This document shows, in pieces, positions 1-10,722 of a stretch of 58,000 nt of DNA. The DNA lies in NCBI GenBank assembly GCA_029204225.1, contig CM055099.1, positions 65,191,852-65,249,851 of the forward strand, written 5' to 3'. Numbering within the stretch: position 1 is the first letter of the stretch; each line of letters begins with the position of its first letter. Both the position numbers and the translations under genes were made by a program. Source of the stretch: Diphasiastrum complanatum. Taxonomy: Eukaryota; Streptophyta; Lycopodiopsida; Lycopodiales; Lycopodiaceae. The notes under the pieces were generated by a model. That model saw only the letters and a list, made by a program, of their open reading frames with translations. It was not told where the DNA came from and searched no databases.

Positions 1-470
1 TAATGGACAAGTCCCTAATCCAATATATCTCGCAGTACCGAGAAGCAATTTTAAAAATTAAAAATATGAATGATTATCAGAAAATTAGAGGGTTTGTCCG
101 TGGCCACGAAGATGAATATAAAGTAGAGGTCCAGAGAAACTCGCCTACTACCCTTGAGCAAGCTCTCAGATATGCTCAAATCTATGACGATTCAGTGGGT
201 AGGAAGAGGGCGAGACAACAGCCCCTTTCTGAGTAGCCTCCTCAAAAAGACTTTCAATTAAAAAGAAATTTTTAAAATGAAAGAAAAAAGATAAAATTAA
301 AGCTGAAGCTCCTCAGAAACGCCCTTCACTCATACAGCCCTTAAAACCAGAAGATTTTGAGAAAGCCAAACAAGAACGTTTGTGCTTTGTGTGTATGGGC
401 AAGGGACACACAGTCAGACAGTGTCCCAAGGGGCCTTTCACTAAGAAAGATAAAAAGGATAAAAAATAAG
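1..470 (+). pseudogene. gypsy gag, C-terminal part with zinc knuckle (broken)
   Basis: The first 236 bases encode the end of a capsid-like gag domain (KIRGFVRG, then ALRYAQIYDDS) and stop at a TAG. A different frame carries a CCHC zinc knuckle, C-X2-C-X4-H-X4-C, at about 383-424, which in this family binds genomic RNA. The shift lies in the A-rich stretch around 240-300. The gag start is outside the window. Gag would form the virus-like particle; this copy cannot make a continuous protein. Confidence 0.8.
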
Positions 471-526
471 TTCATCTTGTTCAGACCGTAAGTTTCCCCA
501 GTGACTCGGCAGCTTCCGAGATCAAA

Positions 527-1020
527 GTGTATCATGAAGACCATGAACACTGTTGTCAGCTGACCTCTACAATGCTAGCGAGACTCTTCAGTTTTGGGCC
601 GCATGACCAGGTACATATGCATGGGAAAGTTGGTAACCAGTCAGTTAGAATTATGGTTGATGATGGGGCGACCCATAATTTCATCAACTACACCCTGGTT
701 AAAAAACTTAAACTTCTAGAAGTACCTAGTCAGCATAGGTACATAGTTTCATTAGCTAAGGGTGAAGATAAGAAAATCTGGGAAACTATGGTAAGTAACT
801 TAAATCTTGGTATTCAGGGGTACCTAGATGAAATAAACTTTTAGATAATGCACCTGGATCGTACAGATATTGTTCTCGGGAGAGATTGGCTCTACAGTTC
901 CCTCCACAGAAACTATCAGGAGAACACCCTCAGCTTTCAGCATAAAGGCCGAGAGATCCAGTTGCATGAGGAGCATGATGTTCCCAACAGTCCTATGGTC
1001 TGCAGTTCAGAGCTCTGTTA
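527..1020 (+). pseudogene. gypsy aspartic protease and linker (broken)
   Basis: The frame contains a retropepsin-like motif, VDDGATHNFI, at about 656-685. The family normally has D-S-G or D-T-G here, so the residue after the catalytic aspartate is altered. A TAG at 842-844 interrupts the frame. The same frame then continues with the usual post-protease block DIVLGRDWLY at about 869-898 and stops near 1019. The protease would cleave the gag-pol polyprotein. The odd active site and the internal stop argue for an inactive copy. Confidence 0.8.
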
Positions 1021-1129
1021 GCTAATCATAGACGACGACCATCAAGTATTCTTATGTAACTTTCAGTTTATTCCTGAAGTTTCTATTTCCAGTTCTTTAC
1101 AGCAGAAAATCATTTAATTAGAAACTTTA

Positions 1130-2530
1130 TTGTCTAAATTTAAAGATGTTTTTCCTAAAGATTTGCCACATGGTTTGCCACCTAACAGAGAGGTAGATCA
1201 TGTAATAAACCTAGTACCAGGTACAACATCTGTTTCTAAACCTCCGTATCGGGTCAGCCGAACAGAGGATGAAGAAATAACTAGGCAGTTAACAGATTAT
1301 CTTGGGAAAGGCCAAATTCAGACTAGTAGTTCACCATGGGCCTCACCAGTCCTATTGGTGAAAAAGAAAGATGTGTCTTTGCGTAGATTACAGAGCCCTC
1401 AATAAAGTCACAATTAAGAATAAATACCCTATGCCTCGAGCAGACGAGTTGTTTGATCAACTCGACGGGGCTAAGTTCTTCAGTAAAATAGACCTCAGAT
1501 TGGGATATCATCAAGTCCATATAAAATTGGAAGATGTCCCGAAAACAGCTTTTAGGACTCATCATGGTCATTATGAGTTTAAGGTGATGCCATTTGGGCT
1601 CACAAATGCTCCAGCTACCTTTATGACCTTGATGAACAGTGTCCTTAGACCATACTTGGGTAAGTTTGTAGTCGTATTTTTAGATGACATCCTCGTCTAC
1701 AACAAAACGAGGAAGGAGCATCTAAAACACCTCAGAAAGGTGTTTCAACTGTTCAGAAAGCATAAGCTTTATGCTAAAGAATCCAAGTGTGAATTCTTCG
1801 TTGAAGAAGTAGCCTATTTGGGTCACATTATCTCGGCAGATGGGATTAAGATGGACCCGAATAAGGTCAAAGCCATACTCAGTTGGCTGAGACCTCAGAA
1901 TATTTTAGAGCTTCAGATCTTTCTTGGTTTGGCGGGATATTACAAACGATTTGTCAAGGAATATGCTCAGATAGCAGTTCCTATGACAATCTTCTTAAGG
2001 GGAAGGGAAAGGAGTTCATTTGGGAGTCCGCACAACAGGAGAGCTTTGATGCTCTCAAAACAGCCTTAGCTACAGCACCAGTTTTAAAAGTCGTCGACCC
2101 CAATCGACCATTTGTGGTCAAAACAAATGCTAGCGACTTTGTAGTTGGTGCTGTACTAACTCAGGGTGGACGACCAGTTGCGTTCGAGAGTAAAAACCTC
2201 GAGCCAGCTCAGACTAGGTACAGTGCCTATGAAAAGGAACTCTTTTCTATAGTCCATGCCCTTAAGACTTGGAGGCATTATTTGTATGGTGCCAACTTTG
2301 AGGTCCTAACAGACCATGAAAGTCTCAGATACCTTTGCAATCAACCTAAGCTCAGAGGTCGGAAAGCTCGTTGGGCAAAGTTGATGCAAGAGTTTGATAT
2401 GTCTATCAGATATAGACGGGGGAAATTCAATACAGTAGCAGATGCCCTTAGTAGAATGCCTATGATAAACGAGCTGAGTTTTACTCAGATTCATAATAAG
2501 TTACTCGAGTCCTTGAGAGGGAAGTGCTAG
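1130..2530 (+). pseudogene. gypsy reverse transcriptase and RNase H (frameshifted)
   Basis: The reverse transcriptase starts in one frame ([15 protein letters not shown]), shifts near 1370 with loss of a few codons, and continues with [20 protein letters not shown] and the catalytic FLDDIL box at about 1678-1695. A second shift lies near 1990-2000. The next frame holds the RNase H domain with ALKTWRHYLYG and LTDHESLRYL and the usual end ADALSRM. The first RNase H catalytic aspartate, normally in T-D-A-S, is asparagine here (KTNASDF near 2122). The domain converts element RNA into DNA; at least two frameshifts and one lost catalytic residue make it a pseudogene. Confidence 0.9.
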
Positions 2531-2642
2531 CATGATGCATTCTTCTCTACTATCTGGAACTCAGTCCAGAGTAGACAGTTACAGACTCCAGAACCAGTTT
2601 CCGGGGCTGGTGCCAGTTCATCCATGAATACGGCAGCTTCCG

Positions 2643-4082
2643 TTGAGGATGAGTATACGTCAGATGACATTGAGGATTCTGAGCCTGTATTACCCAAGCA
2701 AACCCCAGTGGTTGAGGGTCAAGCAAACCCCAGTGGTTGAGGGTCAGTTGACTCAAGGATTCAAATGGAAACAATATTCCATTCAGGGTGAGTACTTGCT
2801 CTATAGAGATAGAGTATGTGTCCCCAATTCAGAGGATTATAGGCAGCAGGCCCTATATGAGTGTCATGACATTCCTAGTGCGGGGCACCCAGGCATACAG
2901 AAGACCTATGAGCTTCTTCGTAGGCAATTTTTTTGGCCCAGTATGAAAAAGGACGTCCAACAATATGTAACTAGTTGCCAGAAATGTCAAGTAAATAAAG
3001 CAGAGCGTTTAAAGGCAGGAGGGTTGTTGCAGCCCTTAGAAATACCAGCTGGTAAATGGGAGAGTATCTCCATGGATTTTATAGTAGGCCTGCCTATAAC
3101 CCAAAAGGGTAATGACGCTATATGGGTCACAATTGACCGTCTGACCAAAATGGCTCATTTTATTCCGACCAAAACAACTGTTAGAGCTCCAGAGTTAACG
3201 AGGTTGTTTGTAGACGGGCTATTTAAATTGTACGGGCTACCTTCCGGCATAGTCAACGACCGGGACAGTTAGTTTAATGGAAATTTGTATTCCATCATCT
3301 CGATACTAAACTTAATATGAGTACCACCGACCATCCACAGACGGACGATCAAACAGAGAGGGTAAATCAGGTGCTGGAGGATATGCTTCGTGCATACGTC
3401 AGCAAGAAGCAGACTAATTGGGAGGAGTATCTCTCAATATTAGAGTTTGCTTATAACAGTACCAAACATTCAGCTACGGGATACAGCCCATTTATGCTGA
3501 TGTACGGTTTTCAGCCACGCTCACCCACAGCTGTAGGGTTTAAACAAGAGAAAGTTGAAGCAGCTAGAAACTTTTTAGAAGACCTAAACCAGATGATAGA
3601 ACATGTTAAGCGTAGCATTAGGCAGTCCCAGGATCGAGCCAGGCATTACGCAAATCCACACAGACGGGATGTGCAGTTCTCCGCTGGTGAGAAAGTCTAC
3701 TTGAGAGTCCCAGTTGACTCTAAAACCCTCAAATCAGGAGTGTGTGCTAAGTTGTCTCCTAGGTATTGTGGTCCCTTTACCATCAGTAGGAGACTAGGCG
3801 AGGTCACCTATGAACCAGATTTCCCACACAGTAGTAAGGTTTTCCAGTCTTTCATGTAAGTTAGTTACGAAAAGCCTTAGCCAGATCAGAAAATCTGGTA
3901 GGGGACAGCGTTGTAGTTCTCCCATTGGATTCTCAGTAATTGATAGTAGAGAGACGCAGACTCGTCACATTCTATACCGAGAATACCTGGTCAAGTGGAA
4001 TGATCAGCCTGTTGAGAATGCCACTTGGGAAAGAGGCAGCGTCCTTCGCAAGATTTTTCCAGACTTTGTCTTAGAGGACTAA
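2643..4082 (+). pseudogene. gypsy integrase with chromodomain-like tail (broken)
   Basis: The N-terminal zinc-binding region is present (CHDIPSAGHPG, then CQKCQVNK). The catalytic core begins with SMDFIVGLP and reaches NDRDS, where a TAG at 3270-3272 interrupts it. The core resumes after a shift with HPQTDDQTERVNQ and FAYNSTKHSATGYSPF. A further shift near 3850 leads to a chromodomain-like end, REYLVKWNDQPVENATWE. Integrase joins the DNA copy to the chromosome, and the chromodomain of chromoviruses is thought to guide it to modified chromatin. At least one stop and two frameshifts disable this copy. Confidence 0.9.
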
Positions 4083-4091
4083 GACGGTACT

Positions 4092-4105
4092 TAAGGGGGA
4101 GGGAG
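4092..4105 (+). other. Polypurine tract of the gypsy element
   Basis: A purine run, AAGGGGGAGGGAG, lies just after the chromodomain frame and immediately before the TG that opens the LTR. This is the standard site for priming plus-strand DNA synthesis, and its position fixes the 5' edge of the 3' LTR. Confidence 0.85.
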
Positions 4106-4462
4106 TGTTACGAGCTCGTGACCAGTGCCGAACCCTAGAGAACACAGAAGGTCAGATACCACAGTTAGGGTTGTGTCTAGCGTACACGACCAACAGGGCA
4201 AGACAGTGTGAGTAGTGTGCCCCAGCACGGTCCATAGCCATGGCGGGCCTAACACAGTCTAGGGACCCTGTCAGCAGGACAAGGCCCCCAGTTGGGTCCC
4301 GACGTGCAGTCGGCCACGTCAGTGCCACGTGGCCGACACTTGGCAGATGCATGCTACCAGTCCTCACACTGGGCTAGGAGGGGCTTACTCTATATCAGAG
4401 AGTAGGCAAGGTTGGGTGGATCAGTTAGTGTTTGCCCTACTGTGGTGTTAGGATCTACTACA
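4106..4462 (+). repeat. 3' LTR of the gypsy element
   Basis: The LTR begins with TGTTACGAGC directly after the polypurine tract. It probably ends with CTACTACA at 4462, giving about 357 bp bounded by TG and CA. A TATA-like sequence lies near 4391. The right edge is set by where the - strand copia reading frame resumes. The partner 5' LTR is outside the window, so the end and the target duplication (the bases after 4462 are CTCCT) cannot be confirmed here. Confidence 0.75.
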
Positions 4463-6174
4463 CTCCTCCTCCAGCTCTCCATGTAAGAACGCAATCTTTA
4501 CATCCATCTGCTCGATTTCCATATTATGAATCGTGGCCCACGTTATCAATATTTTGAGAGAGCTCAATTTTACCATTGGTGCAAACGTTTCCATATAGTC
4601 TGCCCCTTCAACTTGACTGTATCCCTTTGCGACCAATCTCGCCTTGAACCTCTCAACTGGCCCATCTGTCTGATATTTTATCTTGAATACCCATTTACGT
4701 CCCACTGCCTTTCTTCTTGCCGGCAGGTCAACCAGCTCCCAAGCTTCATAGCTACTTGGTTCTTGCATTCCCTTTTCCCCTGCTTCTGTGAAAAATGTCA
4801 CTTCATCAAATCTCTCAAGTAGTCTTCGTTCTCTTTGTGACCTCCTGGGGTAATCCCTGGCATCCTCTGTTATATGTTCACCTTGTGACCCTTCGTGTCT
4901 TGGTCACACTGTTGAGCTTCATCTTCTAACCCTCCACTTCCTAGATCTATCCATTCTGTCCTGTTGCCGCTTGTTCCTTCACCTGCTTCCGTGCATTCAT
5001 CCTCTTCTTCAAAAATCACATCTCTTGACAGTGTGACTTTATGAGTGATTGGGTTATATACCTTGTATCCTGAAGCATTGTCTGGATACCCTACGAATAT
5101 GCAGCTCGTTCCCCGTGCGTCTAGTTTCTTCCTCAGCTCTTCTGGAACATGTGCATAAGCTCTACTACCAAAACACCCTCATGTGCCCCAGCCATGGCTT
5201 CTTTCCTGACCATATCATTTCTAGAATCTCATCCTTCAGCACCTTGCATGGCACTCTATATGTGATGTAAACTGCAGTCCTAAGAGCCTCAGCCCACAAG
5301 GAATTTGGCAGCCCCTTTTCTTGTAGCATGCACCTCGCCATGTCCAGCAACATGCGATTCTTCCTCTCTGCAATCCCGTTTTGTTGAGGCGTGTAGCTCA
5401 TGGTGAATTCCTGATGTATGCTCTTTTCCTTGCAAAAAGCTTTAAACCTGTTCCCAATGTACTCCCCCGCCATTGTCCGACCTTACCCTTTTGATCCTCA
5501 GGTCCATTTGATTTGCGACTTTAATTACAAACTCCTTAAACTTATTAGGAACTTGATCTTTGCTTCTTAAGGTGAATAGGAACGTTTTTTTGCTGTAATC
5601 ATCTATAGACGTAAAAACGTATTTGGCTTTACCTATAAATTCCTTTTCCATCGGCCCACAAACATCTGTGTGTATTAGCTCTAGAATCCTCTCCGTTACT
5701 GTCCCGGTCCTTCGCTTGAAGGGTTCTCGGTGCTGCCTTCCCATAGCACATCCTTCACAGGTGTAGGATCCTGCGTTTTGATCGTAGTCAAAACCCTTCA
5801 CCAGTTCTCTGTCCTTCATAAGCTTCAGCTTCTCCCCTCCTTTGTGTCCCAGTTTGCGATGCCACAGAGCATCCTTTTTGGTTCTTGATACAGCCACATG
5901 AGCTTGGTGCTCCATTGTAACAACAACAATAAGCCTGTATAACCCCCCATTTATTATGGCATTAGCTACTACCTCCTTATCTTTCATGATAATGCATTGG
6001 TCACATTTGAACTTCAACTCCATTCGACTTTGTGCCAATTTGTTTACAGACAACAGATTCTTTGATATTTGGGGTACATACATCCAATCGTTTAGGATTC
6101 CTTTCTTATCTCCAGCCAAAACCAGCTGCACCGTTCTTGATCCTGGAGAGTTTATGGCCTTCACAGTTTCAACC
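4463..6174 (-). pseudogene. copia pol: protease end, integrase, start of reverse transcriptase
   Basis: From right to left the frame has the post-protease block (ISKNLLSVNKLA) and the gag-pre-integrase zinc motif (LWHRKLGHKGG, then CEGCAMGRQHREPF). The integrase core follows with HTDVCGPM and RSDNGGG. After a frameshift near 5460 come TPQQNGIAERKNR and, after another near 5170, the integrase C-terminal block ending in a SRDVIFEEE-type sequence near 5000. Reverse transcriptase begins at about 4790 (YEAWELVDLP, KARLVAKGYSQ, ETFAPMVKLSS, MDVKIAFLHGELEEE) and ends at the gypsy LTR. It is an inactive remnant. Confidence 0.88.
6167..6174. repeat. Left target-site copy of the hAT insertion
   Basis: TTTCAACC borders the hAT element and matches TTGCAACC at 9517-9524 in seven of eight positions. 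One copy belongs to the original copia sequence. Confidence 0.75.
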
Positions 6175-6453
6175 AAATGTTTGAAACGTCTAAACGTGAA
6201 ACGTTGAAACGCGTTTCAAACGTTTGGAAAAATCATCCAAACGTTTGAAACGTTTTCACCCACTTTTAAAGTGTAAAATTTAAGGTTTTTGCAATGGTAT
6301 GTCTAAAAAAATGAATATTGCCAGGTATACTACAAAAATAGGTTTCTTTGTGATGCAACTTAGCTAAGTTAAATCATTCTAAGTCATTCATAACAATGAT
6401 AGCATTTTTTTAGCAATAGAAAATCATAGAACAAGACCATACAAACGTAGATA

Positions 6454-6663
6454 AAAAACGTGTCTAACCAATTGCAAGGAGTTAGGACCACAAATCCTCA
6501 ATGTATTCATAATCGGAGAGGAGATTACATGAAATTTTGGATTACAGGTCCGTTGTTCAAAAACGTATTTAACCAATTGCAAGGAGTTAGGACCACAAAT
6601 CCTCAATGTATTCATAATCGGAGAGGAGATTACATGAAATTTTGGATTACAGGTCCGTTGTCC
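6454..6663. repeat. Two tandem copies of a 105-bp unit inside the hAT element
   Basis: AACCAATTGCAAGGAG occurs at 6466 and again at 6571. The 105-bp units around it are almost identical and differ mainly at their edges. The duplication lies between the left end of the element and the transposase frame. No function is evident. Confidence 0.9.
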
Positions 6664-6917
6664 ACTTAGCACTACTAGGCTCTAGCAAAAAGTAGCAAAA
6701 TGCAATAATCGACAAACCAAAAAAGGATGGTGATGCTGCATGCATATGCTATAGTATGTCAGTAGCACCAATGCTCTACTCGATGATGTCATCGTTGTCG
6801 ATAAATACATGCTCGGTAGGCTCATGCTCATCATCGTCATCATCATCAAATCCCCCAAAGCAATGTCAGTGGGATCAGATGCACCACTTGCCCCTGGAAT
6901 GTCCCCTCTCCTGAAGT

Positions 6918-8890
6918 TCATTCTTCAGCTTCCAAACCAATCAATCTATCCACATCGTCTTCTGCCTCCAAGTCACTTAGTTTGAGTTCAAGTTTCTGGA
7001 ATTCACGATTTCTCATTTTTGATAACAATCGAAGATTGAAATGGATATAAACCAATTTGTCTTGTGTCGCAGGCTTTAATCTGTTTCGCTTTTTTGTGTG
7101 CATAAGGGAAAAGGTACTCCAATTACTCTCACATGGAGAGGCTGTAGAACCCTGTGAAAGGATCCTAATCGCTAGACGCTGTAGCTCAGGTGTGGATGAT
7201 CCATGTGATTCCCACCACTTCACTCCCGATACCCTTTGTGAAGCCAATCTTGCAAGTGGTCGTCCAAACAAACCCTCCATGTTCCTGTATGTGTCCAATT
7301 GATCTGCTATCTTGGCTTGCTCCTCAACTTCCCCTCTAGTGTACCTTTCCAAAACTGTGATCCATCCAGTTGTGACTTCCTCATCACTCTCTTGTCCCAT
7401 CCCCAACCATTGTGGATGCAACACATACCCTGCTGCATGGAGAGGTGAGTGCATCATATTCCAACCTTCCATACAAAATTTGTCAATAGTATGACGTGAT
7501 GAGGGGTCGATTACATCACATGCTTTAATACCCTCCACCATACGATCCATCAACTCATAAATGAATCCCATGGTGGCTCCCTCTCTATCAACGACCCTTA
7601 GCAACTTCAAGACAGGTTTTAGCAAAGTGATAATCTTTTCTACGTCACCCCAAAATATTGGAGCAAGCACAATGCTCTCTACTTCTTTTCCTAGCTCAGA
7701 TCTGCATGATTTTGATCTATGCCACTCCTTACTAACCACTATTCGTCGAAGGGCTGCCTTAATACGCTCCAAGTTTGCCAAAACAATATACATATATGCA
7801 AACCTTGTTTCACTAGGTTTTAGTAGTTCACGGGGGCTGAATTTACGAAAGAGTGCAAGTACTATTGATCGAGAGGCGATGAATGTAACAATCTTTCGTG
7901 CTATCTGCAAAACAGGTGCAATCCAATCCAAGCGTCCAATATCCTCGAATAACAAGTCCAAGCAATGACATGTGCAACGAGTGAAAAATATCTTAGGATA
8001 CTCCTCTTCTAGGATACAACCTGCGCTAAGACAATTACTGGCATTATCCATAACCACTTGCACCACATTTTCAGTCTCCAACCTCTTCGATTACCATCTT
8101 AACATGTCGATAAATATACTCACCTGTCTTGGTCCAACCACTAGCATTAATACTGCGTAGGAAAACAAAACCATGAATACTAGTGGCTAGGAAGTTTATC
8201 AAAGGCCTCCTTCGAGTGTCTGACCAACCGTCACATACAATACTACAACCATATTTAACCCATTTCTCTTTTATTACTAGCAACTCTTTGTGAAGGGCAG
8301 CTACCTCCTCTTTCAAGCCAGCCACGGGAGACTTTGTAGCCATCTTCCTATGTTGGTTCAAGAAAAACTTCCCATCTCCAAGAGCAGATCAATCATTGGC
8401 AAGTAGGCCCGACCTCTCCTGCAGCAGTAATCATCTCTGCAAAATATTTGCTCTTAATAACATTAAAAGGAATGGCTTCTACATAGAAGAACCGCCTGCA
8501 TGCAACTCTAAATTTGGCTCTTCGCTTGACACTCTAGCTTTCTTGCAACTGTTTTTGAGAGCCTGACATGGCCTCTCCCCCTCTTGCTTGGACCCCCGCC
8601 CTCGACGAATGTTTGAGCATCTGCTGTTCCTTCCTCCACTTCTTCTACAGAATCTACTCTTTGTGACTCAAGTTGTAATGATTGCTTCACATTTAGTGGT
8701 GTCTTTGTACATGGTTTCACACCCTTTTTGCTACTGCCAAGTAAATGAGAAACAACTCTTTGCAGCCCACCTTGAAACACATGGTCCTAAAACTTACATT
8801 GGACTTTCTTCATCCCTGATCCTCCTGATGATTTTCCAGCCTCCCCTACGATCAATACGTGTGCCTATGCCTCTGACTTTGCCTTAGGCA
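6918..8890 (-). pseudogene. hAT transposase (broken)
   Basis: The start, near 8890, leads into a BED-type zinc finger (VQCKF, a TAG, then HVFQGGLQRVVSHLLG and GVKPC), so one finger position is lost to a stop. The next block, RRFFYVEAIPFNVIKS, is the usual region before DUF659. After further breaks the DUF659-type part has CDGWSDTRRRPLINFL at about 8250-8200. A frameshift near 8075 leads to a 387-codon frame starting with VVQVVMDNASNC and ending in the hAT C-terminal dimerisation region (LAIRILSQGSTASPCESNWSTF at about 7210-7120). The transposase would cut and paste the element; at least two stops and a frameshift disable it. Confidence 0.88.
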
Positions 8891-9351
8891 TCGTAAACTT
8901 GAAGGTCTTAGGTGATTGAGCTTAAAACTTAAAAAATGGTGAAAAAACAGCACCCTGCTACAAACACAAATGCAAAGCAACAGAACTCCTGATTGCCTAA
9001 GCAGCCTATCCAATATGGGGCGCCCTAGTCTCTTCAATAATGCTGCAAAATTTCAGAAGGAATGGATGACTAACAATCAGCCAACAAAACTTGCAAAAAA
9101 AAGGACCAAGAAGTCGTTTTTGGAGAAGACAGCCCATATATCTCAGAATAGCTTCATTTTTAGCTTGATTTGAAGCTGCCATTAGCTTCAGAATGGGCCA
9201 AAACCCTTACCTGCAAATTTTTGCAGCAGTAGGAGCTCTAACGATGGCTGGAGATCATGTAGAGGCCTCTCCAAAATGTGCTGCAGCCGCTGCCTTCTTG
9301 ATGAAGATTTGGTGGGAGCCCAACAAAAGTGATCACGCCCCCCCAAAGAAA

Positions 9352-9408
9352 GTGGCCACGCCCCCCAAAAGAAAAAAAATTTGCCATTTTTTGGGGGGGT
9401 GTGGCCAC
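9352..9408. repeat. G/C-rich inverted repeat near the hAT right end
   Basis: GTGGCCACGCCCCCCAAAA at 9352-9370 faces TTTTGGGGGGGTGTGGCCAC at 9389-9408. The near-complementary arms would fold into a strong hairpin around an A-rich loop. The position fits a subterminal structure of the transposon. Confidence 0.85.
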
Positions 9409-9445
9409 ATTTCTTCAAAAAAAAATGAAAAAAAAGGTTGAAAAT

Positions 9446-9475
9446 CGGCCGTTTGAAACGTGTTTCAAACGGCCG
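9446..9475. repeat. Palindrome with transposon subterminal motif
   Basis: CGGCCGTTTGAAAC and its exact complement flank a two-base centre. The arms contain the same TTTGAAACG motif that is clustered at the left end of the element (6179-6255), suggesting a transposase-binding site. Confidence 0.8.
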
Positions 9476-9516
9476 CATTTCCAAATGCATTTCCAAGAGC
9501 TTCCAAACGCATTTGG

Positions 9517-9524
9517 TTGCAACC
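9517..9524. repeat. Right target-site copy of the hAT insertion
   Basis: TTGCAACC directly follows the hAT end and pairs with the copy at 6167-6174. Copia gag-protease sequence follows at once. Confidence 0.75.
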
Positions 9525-10722
9525 ATGATGGCCTTTCGTTTTCCCAGTATTACGTTCTTCTCCCTCTGATTTTCTCTGTATGTTATGAACACCTTTTGTC
9601 AAATGTCATGTGCGCTGTTGCCCCTGAATCTAAGTACCAGTTCTCATCGTTGCTTCTTTCTTCAGACTCACTATGTCAATTATCATAGCTTGCTTGACTC
9701 TCCACTACTTCCTGGGAGTTACTTTCGTTTTGATTCTTGTCACTCCATCTTTCGAATGCCATAAGCGCTATGTCTTCTTCCTCAGCAGGCTCTGTTTGAG
9801 CTACATTTACCTGCATTGGTCCCTTTCGCTTCAAGTGTTCCGTCTTCTTGATGCATTCCCTGGCAATATGTTCGGGATTGTGGCATTAGTAACATATAAT
9901 TTGTTTCCTCCTTTCGAACTGCTGCTTCCCTTGACCTACTTCAGCATTTTGTCCAGCTTCACCATAACGATCCCTGCTTGTCCCCTGTTTTGAATCCATC
10001 TTCCCGAGATGATTCTTTTCGTTCAGCGTCATTCTTTCAACCAGCTCCAGTTCGTCCCTTGCTTCCTCCTTCCCTCCTCTTGCAGCAACCTCTGCATGAT
10101 GCTGTTCACCTCCAATTCCTCAATCTTGCTGCTTTCGAGGATCATGATCAACGGATCATAGGATGCTGGCAAACTGTCAAGAATGGTGAATGCCAAGTGA
10201 GTTTTCTCAACTGTTGCCCCTGCTGATTCCAGCTGCCGTCCAATCGCTTTCATCTTCTCCAAATGCTCTTGGAGCGACTTCCCTTCCGACATCTTCAAGG
10301 TGGCCAACTTCCTCCTCAATAGCAAGACATTGGTTACACTTTTCCCTTCGTATATGCTCTCCAGAGTATCCCATACTCCCTTGGCATCCTTCGCATCTTG
10401 TACTTGTGTGGCTGGCATTTCCCCCAGAGTGAGGCAGATCGTAACGAAAGCTTTCCTCTCTCTGGCCTTGAAAGTTTTCATTGCATCTGCATTCACTACC
10501 CCCTCACGATCGGGCTCTGGAGCAAGCTCGCTCCCTTCCACAATTCCCCATAGCCCCGTCTTCTAACACCATTTTCACTCTCCACTTCCATAGTCCATAC
10601 CTCTCACCCTCGAACTTTTCTATCCCTCTCTGGTCGCTCGTATTCTGCATATCCATCGCTTTCTGAGTTCTGATTAACTTTTGCTTTCGAATCTCCTCAA
10701 TATCAGAAGGAATGATCAGCAA
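9517..10722 (-). pseudogene. copia gag and protease start (broken)
   Basis: The - strand frame 10541-10029 matches the copia gag (UBN2-type) domain, with AKGVWDTLESIYEG, LLRRKLATLKMSEG and ILDSLPASYDPL. Its N-terminal part, FEGERYGLWKWRVKMVLE, is in another frame just upstream (10722-10504). A CCHC zinc knuckle lies at about 9894-9853 but contains an in-frame TAA between its first two cysteines. The protease active-site motif DSGATAHM lies at 9630-9607. The frame then runs into the hAT insertion. Gag would package element RNA; stops and frameshifts make this a remnant. Confidence 0.87.

Larger units (their letters stand above)
1..4462 (+). mobile_element. Ty3/gypsy retrotransposon (chromovirus), 5' end outside window
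   Basis: The order gag, protease, reverse transcriptase, RNase H, integrase, chromodomain, polypurine tract and LTR is seen on the + strand. Integrase after RNase H is diagnostic of Ty3/gypsy, and a chromodomain-like tail places it among the plant chromoviruses. The polyprotein is broken by several frameshifts and in-frame stops, so this copy is not autonomous. Its 5' LTR, primer-binding site and gag start lie left of the window. The 3' LTR ends where a copia reading frame resumes on the other strand, so this element probably inserted into the copia element at 4463-10722 and is the younger of the two. Confidence 0.92.
6175..9516 (-). mobile_element. hAT DNA transposon inserted in the copia element
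   Basis: About 3.3 kb lies between two near-identical 8-base sequences, TTTCAACC (6167-6174) and TTGCAACC (9517-9524), the target-site length expected for hAT. It contains a - strand transposase remnant with BED finger, DUF659-type and C-terminal dimerisation regions. Both ends are rich in TTTGAAACG and its complement CGTTTCAAA, typical of subterminal transposase-binding repeats. The outermost bases, AAATG and CATTTGG, form only a short inverted repeat. Removing the element and one target copy restores the copia frame. Confidence 0.85.
4463..10722 (-). mobile_element. Ty1/copia retrotransposon split by a hAT insertion
   Basis: Reading the - strand from about 10722, gag and the protease motif run to 9517 and stop at a hAT element. 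The end of protease, integrase and the start of reverse transcriptase then continue from 6174 to 4463. Integrase before reverse transcriptase is the Ty1/copia order. The two halves meet in the same reading frame when the hAT element and one copy of the flanking 8-base repeat are ignored. The reverse transcriptase stops abruptly at the gypsy LTR, so its remainder should lie left of the window. No convincing 5' LTR or primer-binding site was found between 10722 and 11260. Confidence 0.88.

Noticed and set aside
4152-4367. 71-codon - strand frame
   Set aside because: It lies inside the gypsy 3' LTR and is antisense to its transcription.
7057-8160. + strand frames of 60-135 codons
   Set aside because: They are antisense shadows of the hAT transposase.
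10029-10566. Several + strand frames of 60-90 codons
   Set aside because: They are antisense to the copia gag and disappear as genes once gag is recognised.
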